In this document: in pieces, positions 57,455-64,000 of the stretch
How positions within the stretch are numbered: position 1 is the first letter of the stretch
Layout of the letters: each line of letters opens with the position of its first letter
NCBI GenBank assembly: GCA_947630485.1
Contig: CANRHU010000001.1
Coordinates: forward strand, 90,376 to 154,375
Origin: an uncultured Lachnospiraceae bacterium
GTDB lineage: Bacteria; Bacillota; Clostridia; Lachnospirales; Lachnospiraceae
Direction of reading: 5' to 3'
DNA length: 64,000 bases
Made by a program: the position numbers and the translations under genes
The notes under the pieces: generated by a model
The model's database searches: none
What the model was told of the DNA's origin: nothing
What the model saw: only the letters and a program-made list of their open reading frames with translations

Positions 57455-60442
57455 ATGTTAAAAAGAGCGAGAAAAGGTTATCGGAGTTTCGTAGTGTTTG
57501 GATTAGTGTCGGTGATGGCAGTTACAAATATTGGAGCGAATGCGGGAATGGCATTTGCGGCAACGGGGGAAACAGCTGAATTTGAAAATGTTATTCCAGG
57601 CTCCGATAATCAGGAAAATCAAGAAGCCGCTGTTCGGGAAACTGAGAAAAACCTCTCGATGGAAAGCGAGGAGGGAGTGGTCGGGAAGGAGCTGGAGGAG
57701 CAGAAGCAGGAAGAACAGAAGCAGGAAGAACAGAAGCAGGAAGAACAGAAGTCCGAAGAATCTGTCGAAGGCAGCGAAGAGAAAAATCTGGAAGAGTCTG
57801 ACGGCCATGCAGGGGAACCTGAGCAGGGAGAGCAGGAAGTAAATGCGGAAAATCAGCCGAAAGTAGAAGCGGAGAGTCAGCCGCAGGCGGAAGGCGCCCA
57901 GTCGGGAATGGAAGTAGAGCCGGAGCTCCAGCAGCCGGGAATGGAGGTTGAGCCGGAGGTTCAGCAGCCGGGAATGGAAGTAGAGCCGGAGAACCAGCAG
58001 CCGGGAATGGAGGTTGAGCCGGAGCTCCAGCAGCCGGGAATGGAGGTTGAGCCGGAGGTTCAGCAGCCGGAGATGGAGGTCTGGCCGGAGCTGGGAGCGG
58101 GTATGAAGAGTCAGCTGCAGAGTAGCCTGCACAGCGCACTGGCGGGATACGGTTCCCAGGGATACGCAACGCTGGGAGATAGAATGCAGGGGGATGGAAT
58201 GCAGGGAGACGCGATGCAGGGAGACGCGATACTGGGGGACGGACCACAGGACGATGCAGTGCCTGGTGACGCGCCGCAGGGAGACGCGCTCGGGGATATT
58301 GCACCGGGAATCGCGGTTGTGGCGGTTTATGAGGGATTGATGGATAAACCGGTGATCGATCGGGTTCGGCAGGTGTCGGTTCGTGTAAAGGTAACGCTGA
58401 ATGAGGAACTGATGAGCGTGGAGCAGATTTCCCTTGAGGGTGTGGCCGAGGGAGAGGATACGGTTTATGATTTCGAATATGTGATTTCTGGAGGGTATAA
58501 CTATACGAAGGTTTTTGTGAGAGCCGACTCGGGATTTACACTGAGCTATAAGAGCGGCGTTGTATCCGGGCAGGGACGGAATCTGGAGGACGGAGGAAGT
58601 TATGAGGTTACGATCGCTCTGTCCGCGGAGAAAATGGGATACGGCGTTAAGCATTTACGCAAAGGGACAGAAGATGAAGAGGTTCATGTGGGAACCGCGC
58701 AATATGGTCTGATCGGGGAGATGACGGACGCGCAGCCGGTGCAGTTGGCAGATTATATAGCGGTGGAAATCCAGAACCAGGAGCTGGTTGATCAGGGTCA
58801 GATCATTACCATTTACTATGAGCCCAGAGAAGGGAACTACGATGCTCAGTACACCGTGAAGTATGTGGATATGGAGACGAAAGAGGATCTGGCGCCTGCG
58901 GAGACGAAAATCGGACTTGCGAATTCACAGGTAACGGTGAAAGCGAAGGTTTTTGAGGGATATGCAGCCGATAAAGACAGTGAGTCCATCGTGCTGAAAG
59001 AGGGAGAGAATGAAATTGTCTTCCAGTATACCAGGATTGTGGGACACACCTATCGTGTTGTGTACCAGCGCAGCAACGGGGATGTAATCGCGGAGAAAGA
59101 AAACATGCCGGTTCTGAGTTCCGGTTTTGTAGTCAATGCGGATTCAGATGTCATCCGTGAGCAGGCGAACAAGGGCTATCGGCTGGAAGGAGCTTCTCAC
59201 AAGAATTTTATTCCGGATACGGAGAAGGCCGGCGATGCACCGGAGAATACGGTAACCTTCGTCTTTGTTCCGGAAAGATACAGGATTCGTTATGAAGGAC
59301 TGGAAGAAAGCGGATGGGCGAACCCCAATCCGGAGGACTATACGGTAGAGGAGGAAGTGCGGCTTGTAAATCCTGAAAGAGAAGGATACGTATTTGTTGG
59401 CTGGATGATGGGAGACGGTACGAGGGTTAAGAAAGCGAGTGAAAATGATCATCAGGAAAAGGAGGTAGTAATCGAAAAAGGAACCGTGGGCCATCTGGTT
59501 TTCCGGGCAGTCTGGGAAGCGCTTGACGATAAGAAGGAGGAGGGAAAGCAGGAAGAGGAGAAGCGTCAGGAAGAAGACAACAATCAAGAGGAGAAGGAGC
59601 AGGAAGAAGAGAAGCGTCAGGAAGAAGTAAAAAAGCAGGAGGAGGAAAAGCAGCAGGAAGAAGAGAACAATCAAGAGGAGAAGAAGGACGACCAGCCGTT
59701 AGTGCGGGGTAATGATTCAGAGAAACCACAGGAGCAGAAAGATCAGGCTGAAATGGGCAGCGGAAACGGGCCCGGAGCCGACAGAGCAGCAGAAGATGGT
59801 GGAAACCGGTTCGGAGCCGGCAGAGCGGGAGCAGGCGGCGGAAATCGGTTCGGGAGCGGCAGCGAAAGCTGGGGGAGCAGAAATCGTTTCGGTAACAATG
59901 TCGTTAAAGCGGAAATGAACGATGAAGGACAGTCGGGGGAGAATGTGGCGCAGGAGAATCTGCCAGAGGAGCACCCGGCAGAAGAGAGCCAGCCGGAAGA
60001 GAGCCAGTCAGAGAATGTCCCGGTTTTCATCGTAATGGAACATCAGAATAACGAATCGCTTCCGGAAGTTGCAAAGAAGGCTGTCTCATCAGAAGATGGA
60101 AAGGAGGAAAAGGCTTCAAAAGTCATTGATGATTCGAACAATTCGAAACGCCATGAGGAAGCGGGAGGACAGAATGTAAAGAAAAACGAGGATGAAAATT
60201 CTGAGGATAAAGTGATCCTAAGAGCTGAAAACAGCGGAAATCATTCAGGCGGCCAGAGCGCGTCAGGCGCGGCCAGCCAGAGGAATCTGCGGAGCGGCAG
60301 GAATAGCCTTCGGCAGGTCAGATGGTTCCAGTCGATCGCGGTATGGCTGCGCGGAGTGCTGCTGATGTTTGCGGCGTCAAGTGTGCTGGCAATGGGCTAC
60401 TGGAAATACCGTCAGTACCGCAGGTTATTCAGAAAATGGTAA
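57455..60442 (+). CDS. Repeat-rich secreted MucBP/InlB-type surface protein
   Basis: A 995-residue exported protein after AAAAGGAGATG. Order: signal peptide (1-35, ending MAFAA); a coiled, charged QKQEE repeat region (about 80-100); an 11-residue repeat QQPGMEVEPEV in five to six copies (about 150-212); a GDxMQ/GDAxx five-residue repeat (about 240-275); a beta domain (about 285-400); MucBP-like domains (YTVKYVDMETKEDLAP; HTYRVVYQRSNGDVIA; about 465-600); an InlB B-repeat-like domain (YRIRYEGLEESG ... GYVFVGWMMGDG; about 605-690); a long Glu/Lys/Gln run; a Gly/Arg/Asn patch with NRFG repeats; and a C-terminal membrane helix (about 962-980) with a basic tail YRQYRRLFRKW. There is no LPxTG-like motif, so it looks membrane-anchored. 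Function unknown; mucin or glycan binding is inferred only from MucBP. Confidence 0.85.
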   Translation: MLKRARKGYRSFVVFGLVSVMAVTNIGANAGMAFAATGETAEFENVIPGSDNQENQEAAVRETEKNLSMESEEGVVGKELEEQKQEEQKQEEQKQEEQKSEESVEGSEEKNLEESDGHAGEPEQGEQEVNAENQPKVEAESQPQAEGAQSGMEVEPELQQPGMEVEPEVQQPGMEVEPENQQPGMEVEPELQQPGMEVEPEVQQPEMEVWPELGAGMKSQLQSSLHSALAGYGSQGYATLGDRMQGDGMQGDAMQGDAILGDGPQDDAVPGDAPQGDALGDIAPGIAVVAVYEGLMDKPVIDRVRQVSVRVKVTLNEELMSVEQISLEGVAEGEDTVYDFEYVISGGYNYTKVFVRADSGFTLSYKSGVVSGQGRNLEDGGSYEVTIALSAEKMGYGVKHLRKGTEDEEVHVGTAQYGLIGEMTDAQPVQLADYIAVEIQNQELVDQGQIITIYYEPREGNYDAQYTVKYVDMETKEDLAPAETKIGLANSQVTVKAKVFEGYAADKDSESIVLKEGENEIVFQYTRIVGHTYRVVYQRSNGDVIAEKENMPVLSSGFVVNADSDVIREQANKGYRLEGASHKNFIPDTEKAGDAPENTVTFVFVPERYRIRYEGLEESGWANPNPEDYTVEEEVRLVNPEREGYVFVGWMMGDGTRVKKASENDHQEKEVVIEKGTVGHLVFRAVWEALDDKKEEGKQEEEKRQEEDNNQEEKEQEEEKRQEEVKKQEEEKQQEEENNQEEKKDDQPLVRGNDSEKPQEQKDQAEMGSGNGPGADRAAEDGGNRFGAGRAGAGGGNRFGSGSESWGSRNRFGNNVVKAEMNDEGQSGENVAQENLPEEHPAEESQPEESQSENVPVFIVMEHQNNESLPEVAKKAVSSEDGKEEKASKVIDDSNNSKRHEEAGGQNVKKNEDENSEDKVILRAENSGNHSGGQSASGAASQRNLRSGRNSLRQVRWFQSIAVWLRGVLLMFAASSVLAMGYWKYRQYRRLFRKW
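57695..57751 (+). repeat. 15-nt tandem repeat (EEQKQ)
   Basis: Units GAAGAACAGAAGCAG at 57695, 57710, 57725 and a partial at 57740, encoding repeated EEQKQ. Confidence 0.85.
57904..58089 (+). repeat. 33-nt tandem repeat, about 5.6 units, alternating
   Basis: Unit boundaries fall at 57904, 57937, 57970, 58003, 58036 and 58069. Units alternate between GAAGTAGAG and GAGGTTGAG variants and between CTCCAG, GTTCAG and AACCAG endings, so a 66-nt duplication of unit pairs is probable. They encode GMEVEPE-x-QQP. Confidence 0.88.
58171..58290 (+). repeat. 15-nt repeat encoding GD-x-M/x-Q units
   Basis: Repeated GGAGAYGCGATGCAG-like units encode GDRMQ, GDGMQ, GDAMQ and GDAIL, decaying toward the 3' side. 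Confidence 0.75.
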
Positions 60443-60465
60443 ATAATGGATGTTCGATACTGTCA

Positions 60466-60491
60466 GAAGGGGCCGGGTTTCCGGCCCCTTC
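60466..60491. terminator. Perfect hairpin between convergent genes
   Basis: GAAGGGGCCGG and CCGGCCCCTTC, 11 bp with a GTTT loop. It separates the MucBP-type gene from the convergent peptidase gene; the following GATGTCTTT is only weakly T-rich. Confidence 0.7.
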
Positions 60492-60551
60492 GATGTCTTT
60501 AAGGTTCATAATGGTTTTCAGGGTTCATAACGGCCAGCGATTCTGTTTGGG

Positions 60552-61946
60552 TCAGGGCCTATTTTTTCGCGCTTCCCAGTGCCAGCTGACCGCCCGCTTT
60601 CCGTCAAGCGTGATCTCGTCCTGTACAGTCAGGATGTCCGCGCCGAAGAGCCCTTCTTCGGGAACGATCAGCTTTCCCTCAGCCATATCCTGAAATTCAC
60701 GTATTCCGCTCTCCCCCAGTCTGTCCCGTACGAAACGGATCCATTCTTCCTGCGAGGCAGGCTTTAAGATGCTGCAGCGGGAGACAAAATCATCGATGCT
60801 GCCGCGATTCAGACGGCGAAGCCTGACATCCACGTTGGCAAGATAGAGAAAACCGCGCCCGTAAGGAATCTTCTGTGCCCGGATATCCTGCCACTGGATC
60901 TTGGGGAGCTGCCGGTTGGGCGTCAGCCGGTAGGGATTGTTCAGGTAGCAGCCGGTAATCTTTTCATTGATGGCGCGGGCGGTTACGTCCGCATCGAGGA
61001 ATCCGCCGCGGTAGGGAAGGAGCGTACTGTAAAATTCGGTACATCCTTCGCTGAACCAGGCGGTGTCATCATCTTCCGAGTCTTCCATGGAAGGCCAGGT
61101 GTGGGTCATTTCATGGATCAGGACATTGAACCAGCTTTCTTCATCGATTCCGCCGAACGCGCTGTACCCGGAAATAAAGGAATAGGGGCACGCGGAGCCG
61201 CCGCCGCTGCGCTCAAACGGGTCTCTGCGGAGAAATACGCGGAAACAGCTTTCTGTATCGTGAAAATAGTCTTTCATATATTGGAAAATCGGATAAAGCC
61301 GTCCGGCGATGGCGTCGATATCGACAGGCGGATCAGAGAACCAGTATACTCCCAGCCCGCCGCGCTCATTGCTGTGTATGATACCGGTATTAAACAGCGT
61401 CATGCGAACCTGCCAGCTGGTCAGTACGATATCCACGGCGCCTTCCCCGTAAGACCAGATCCCGCGGGCGCCCCTTGGCATTTCTGAAAGATCCCAGTCA
61501 AAATGTACGGAGAGCGGCGTATCGCCGGTGTCCGGCAGAAGAAACGCGAAGAGACCGCAGCCGTTCAGGCCCAGCGGCTCCGCGCGGAAATCAAAATAAG
61601 GGCTGCTTTGGTAGCCTTTCGGCAGAATGCGGGGGAAGAGTCTGGTGATCCATCGGAGTGTTCCGGCTGCCGGCCGTTCGAAAAAGATGCCTTTACAGTC
61701 AGCGGAATCGTAAAAGCAGGGGATGTCATCCAGATGATAGCGGATGCCGCCGTTTTCGTCGCTGAGAGAAATAATCTCGTATTCTGCGAAGGGACACCGG
61801 CCGCCGTATGCAAGCGCCGGGTACTGGGGGGAAGGTTTCTCCGGACCACGGGGGATGAGCGCGGCCGGAAGGCTGGCGAAAACGGTCATATCGGCTACCG
61901 TTCCGTTCTCCCAGCGCGGTTTCAGAGTAAGCGTAAGTGAGTTCAT
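60552..61946 (-). CDS. Gluzincin metallopeptidase-like protein (M1/M61 type)
   Basis: A 464-residue protein without signal peptide. The zinc site is His278, Glu279 and His282 in VLIHEMTHTW, with the third ligand Glu300 in WFSEGCTEFYS, the gluzincin plan of the M1/M61 aminopeptidases. The N-terminal half (beta-rich, about 1-190) and helical C-terminal region fit that superfamily, but no PDZ domain (as in classical M61) and no GxMEN exopeptidase motif were found, so peptide specificity is uncertain. It follows the PatB-type aminotransferase by five bases, and the pair should be one transcript. Confidence 0.75.
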   Translation of the reverse strand: MNSLTLTLKPRWENGTVADMTVFASLPAALIPRGPEKPSPQYPALAYGGRCPFAEYEIISLSDENGGIRYHLDDIPCFYDSADCKGIFFERPAAGTLRWITRLFPRILPKGYQSSPYFDFRAEPLGLNGCGLFAFLLPDTGDTPLSVHFDWDLSEMPRGARGIWSYGEGAVDIVLTSWQVRMTLFNTGIIHSNERGGLGVYWFSDPPVDIDAIAGRLYPIFQYMKDYFHDTESCFRVFLRRDPFERSGGGSACPYSFISGYSAFGGIDEESWFNVLIHEMTHTWPSMEDSEDDDTAWFSEGCTEFYSTLLPYRGGFLDADVTARAINEKITGCYLNNPYRLTPNRQLPKIQWQDIRAQKIPYGRGFLYLANVDVRLRRLNRGSIDDFVSRCSILKPASQEEWIRFVRDRLGESGIREFQDMAEGKLIVPEEGLFGADILTVQDEITLDGKRAVSWHWEARKNRP

Positions 61947-61951
61947 GTAGG

Positions 61952-63118
61952 TTACCTTCTTTCTGTATATGCGCGGACCAGCTGGGTTACGCCTTTTTGA
62001 AAATAGAAGGACGGCGTGGCCAGATTCAGCCGCACAAATCCGTCGCCCTCAGGGCCGTATTCTTCTCCCGGATCTCCGAAGAGCATCGCCTCGTGTTCCA
62101 GAAAATGTTTTCGCGACTGTTCGTCCATACCGAGTTTTCGCAGGTCAAGCCAGCAGACGTAGGTTCCTTCCAGCGGCGACAGACGCAGAAGCGGCATCTG
62201 TTCTGCAACCGCCTGCTCCAGCATCTTGAAGTTTGCCGCGTTATGCCTGTTCATGGCCTGGATCCAGTTCCATCCGTCCTCCGAGTAGGCCGAAACCAGC
62301 GACTGGTAGAAAAACGGGTCGATGCTTCCGAAATGTTCGGCGTCCCGGCAGTTCTGATAGAGATCGCGCAGGCGGCGGTTCGGAATGATCAGATTGGCGT
62401 GGTTGGCTCCCGTCAGGCTGAACGCCTTCCCGAGCGAAAAGGACGTGATTCCGTACTCCGGATCCAGTTTCGCGTAAGGAACAACGGGATGTCCGGGTTG
62501 GGCGGTCTCGGCGAAGATCTCATCGCTGAAGACGACCGTGCCGAATTGCTGCGCCAGATGGGCGATCCCGGCAAGCTCCTGTTCAGAGAAAACCTTTCCT
62601 GTAGGATTGTGCGGATTACACAGAATGAGAAGCTTATTTTCCGGACAGGCCATTTTGGCGGCGAGATCCGCCAGATCCAGACGGTAGACTCCATGTTCCC
62701 CGATCATCGGATTGGAAATTACGCGGCGGCCATTCCTGAGAACCGCGCGGTCGAACCGAGAATAGGATGGGCGCTGGATGATCACTCCGTCGCCGACAGC
62801 CGTAAATGCGCGGATTGCGGTGGACAGCCCAAAGATGGTGCCAAGTGTCGGAATGATGCTGTCCGTATCGATATGCCATCCCCGTGAACGCTCCATCCAG
62901 AAGACTACTTTTTCCCGGTACCGGGCGTCTGGCAGGGTAAAACCGTAAATCCCACCCTTGGCGAAGCGCATTATGGCGTCGCGGATGCAGGGGGCAGTCG
63001 GAAAGTCCGCTTCCGCGCCGGAAAGAAAGACCGCCTCATCCGGAAGGTCTTCCCGCATGCCGCCTTTCATATTTCCCGTATGTTCCCTGCTGACGAATGT
63101 TTCAAAATCAAAGCTCAT
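61952..63118 (-). CDS. MalY/PatB-type PLP aminotransferase or C-S lyase
   Basis: A 388-residue fold-type I PLP enzyme. The N-terminal MSFDFETFVSREHTGNMKGG and the early ADFPTAPCIRDA block are typical of MalY/PatB proteins; PLP residues are in NPHNPTGKVFS, FSDEIFAE and the Schiff-base SLGKAFSLTGA lysine; the C-terminal Arg is in FVRLNLATPS. Family members split cystathionine and other cysteine S-conjugates (beta-lyase) or transaminate. Its promoter carries a strong palindrome, so it is probably controlled by a dimeric repressor encoded elsewhere. Confidence 0.87.
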   Translation of the reverse strand: MSFDFETFVSREHTGNMKGGMREDLPDEAVFLSGAEADFPTAPCIRDAIMRFAKGGIYGFTLPDARYREKVVFWMERSRGWHIDTDSIIPTLGTIFGLSTAIRAFTAVGDGVIIQRPSYSRFDRAVLRNGRRVISNPMIGEHGVYRLDLADLAAKMACPENKLLILCNPHNPTGKVFSEQELAGIAHLAQQFGTVVFSDEIFAETAQPGHPVVPYAKLDPEYGITSFSLGKAFSLTGANHANLIIPNRRLRDLYQNCRDAEHFGSIDPFFYQSLVSAYSEDGWNWIQAMNRHNAANFKMLEQAVAEQMPLLRLSPLEGTYVCWLDLRKLGMDEQSRKHFLEHEAMLFGDPGEEYGPEGDGFVRLNLATPSFYFQKGVTQLVRAYTERR

Positions 63119-63214
63119 GGTTTTATGCAGAGCTCCTTTATGCCGCCGTTGGGCATCCCGTGGGGGGATTGCCGGGGTTCTCTGTGCCGTATTGTTACGT
63201 TGCGTATATTTATG

Positions 63215-63243
63215 ATATTAAACGATAGCGTATCGTTTGTCAA
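63215..63243 (-). promoter_or_regulatory. Promoter and palindromic operator of the PatB-peptidase operon
   Basis: On the minus strand TTGACA (complement of 63238-63243), 17-base spacer and TAATAT (complement of 63215-63220). The spacer is nearly filled by AAACGATA-GCG-TATCGTTT (63220-63238), a perfect 8-bp inverted repeat with a 3-base centre, like operators of TetR-family repressors. Binding there would block the polymerase directly. Confidence 0.8.
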
Positions 63244-63262
63244 TTTGTGCTTTTGTCGGAAA

Positions 63263-63295
63263 TAAAGTGCCCCTTGAATTTCACGGTTAGAATGT
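63263..63295 (+). repeat. 33-bp direct repeat, left copy
   Basis: TAAAGTGCCCCTTGAA, five variable bases or so, then GGTTAGAATGT. It matches 63799-63831 at about 28 of 33 positions. The two copies are 536 bases apart in the same orientation. Confidence 0.75.
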
Positions 63296-63446
63296 GCGCA
63301 GCGGTGAGGCAGAGGTTTTCTGGCGCTTCTCGAATTTCTTTATAATCGTTTGTTTTGCCGGTTCACAAGGAAAAAAATAAGGAAATCAAACAGAAGAAAT
63401 CGTATTGATAAAAAGATATAATGAATCTATGCATAGGAGGAAAAAG

Positions 63447-63676
63447 ATGGGCCTGACGTCGGCAATTTAGAAAGCAGTATATATTTAGCTGGAGTTATTA
63501 CGGCCCAGGAACATTATGAAATAAGCGGAAGTGAAATGGCATATATATTATCAGATTCTTTTGGTAATTGGTTTGGCTGCATATATGGAGATTCTGACGG
63601 ACAGCATATTCTGATTGAGCTTTATGATGGAACGTCATATGAGTTCGAGCTGGTATATGCTTATAGGGCGCCTTGA
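63447..63676 (+). pseudogene. Decayed small ORF between the direct repeats
   Basis: ATG 63447, after a good AGGAGG, reads only seven codons to a stop. In the frame one base back, however, the sequence is open from just upstream to TGA 63674-63676 and encodes about 75 residues rich in Gly, Tyr, Ser and acidic residues (AYILSDSFGNWFGCIYGD; YDGTSYEFELVYAY). One frameshift near the start would join the two. I do not recognise the product; it may be the tail of a gene displaced by rearrangement. Confidence 0.45.
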
Positions 63677-63798
63677 AGGCGTGTCTGATCTGCAGACCTC
63701 CTTCTCACTTGTTGAAAACCGGAACGCACAGCGATCTGCTGGGGTTATAAGATGCCGCCGTATGGGAATGGCTTCATGACGGTTTTTAAATCCCTCGT

Positions 63799-63838
63799 TA
63801 AAGTGCCCCTTGAACATGGAGGTTAGAATGTATATAAT
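63799..63838 (+). repeat. 33-bp direct repeat, right copy, containing a promoter
   Basis: Right copy of the repeat (63799-63831). Here the repeat's TTGAAC (63810-63815) lies 17 bases before a perfect TATAAT (63833-63838), so this copy makes a good outward promoter, while the left copy has GC-rich DNA in place of the -10. Confidence 0.75.
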
Positions 63839-63894
63839 AAAATCAGCAAATGAATTTGGGTGATATCTGAAAATGAAATCGGAAGGAGTAGAAT

Positions 63895-64000
63895 ATGAGT
63901 CAGAGACGGATAGAAATTACGATTCTCAACTTCCGAAGTGAAATAGGCTCTAACCCAGTAAATATGCGGGTTAGAGCCTGTATGTCTGTATGGCTTATTG
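63895..64000 (+). CDS. Short ORF running off the window end (doubtful)
   Basis: ATG 63895 follows GGAAGGAGTAG and the frame stays open to the window edge (35 codons). A perfect 11-bp hairpin (GGCTCTAACCC and GGGTTAGAGCC, 63946-63978) lies inside it, which looks more like a terminator or leader structure than coding sequence. It may be a leader peptide read from the promoter at 63810-63838. No product recognised. Confidence 0.3.
   Translation, partial: MSQRRIEITILNFRSEIGSNPVNMRVRACMSVWLI
63946..63978 (+). terminator. Perfect hairpin near the window end
   Basis: GGCTCTAACCC and GGGTTAGAGCC pair over 11 bp with an 11-base loop. No strong U-tract follows within the window. With the promoter at 63810-63838 it would define a transcript of about 140 bases. 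Confidence 0.55.

Noticed and set aside
57904..58089. CRISPR-like regular repeats
   Set aside because: The 33-nt units are directly adjacent, in frame and without unique spacers; they code for protein repeats.
63635..63817. A 60-codon minus-strand ORF reading into the right direct repeat
   Set aside because: No ribosome site and no recognised transposase motif; it could be a remnant, but nothing supports a gene.

Overview
The window looks like a chromosomal segment of an anaerobic, low-to-mid-GC Gram-positive of the class Clostridia, most like the gut Lachnospiraceae. This is inferred from the gene families: an atpIBEFHAGDC F-type ATP synthase, type III glutamine synthetase, a rubredoxin-first (reverse) rubrerythrin with a PerR-like regulator, a SAM-I riboswitch on metK, LuxS, AggAGG-type ribosome binding sites, consensus sigma-A promoters, and cell-wall proteins ending in divergent sortase signals. 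No rRNA, tRNA, CRISPR array, prophage or intact transposase was recognised.

Layout. 1-8.2 kb: the tail of an unknown gene, then a 2666-residue surface adhesin with seven pilin-like isopeptide domains. 8.4-15.8 kb: a complete ATP synthase operon from a near-consensus promoter; its c subunit carries the ligands of sodium-dependent rings. 15.9-22.3 kb: a nucleotidyltransferase, a large membrane-anchored propeller-like protein, murA, and metK under a SAM riboswitch. 22.3-24.9 kb: feoB and feoA on the minus strand, with a small secreted membrane protein on the plus strand between them. 25-30.2 kb: thrC, class II fructose-bisphosphate aldolase, and glnN behind a leader terminator. 30.3-34 kb (minus): a DUF3592-like protein, luxS, a B12-binding radical SAM protein and queT with a structured leader. 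34.2-41.3 kb: a P-type cation ATPase, glpK and leuS. 41.6-45.3 kb: a second sortase-type adhesin, broken by a +1 frameshift. 45.4-48.5 kb (minus): reverse rubrerythrin, perR, a LysR regulator and a PHP phosphoesterase. 48.7-53.7 kb: an S1-domain protein, a small alarmone synthetase, dtd, an M18 aminopeptidase and a trigger-factor-like lipoprotein. 53.8-57.1 kb: azlC, azlD, a Gfo/Idh oxidoreductase and a CapA-like protein in one tight operon. 57.5-60.4 kb: a 995-residue secreted MucBP/InlB-type protein full of internal repeats. 60.5-63.1 kb (minus): a MalY/PatB-type aminotransferase with a gluzincin peptidase, behind a promoter holding a perfect palindrome. 63.1-64 kb: gene-poor DNA with a decayed ORF between two 33-bp direct repeats.

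How it works together. Much of the window is housekeeping (energy coupling, wall precursor synthesis, nitrogen, SAM, translation). The accessory content is three very large surface proteins. Two of them, 33 kb apart, share the same N-terminal domain and the same C-terminal anchor cassette but carry different middles (pilin-type repeats versus beta-helix plus Cna-B), which suggests a modular surface-display family served by one sortase encoded elsewhere. Oxidative-stress genes (perR, rubrerythrin) carry adjacent operator-like dyads. Small hairpin-forming repeats recur in intergenic regions. Functions are assigned from motifs and family knowledge read by eye; no database search was run.
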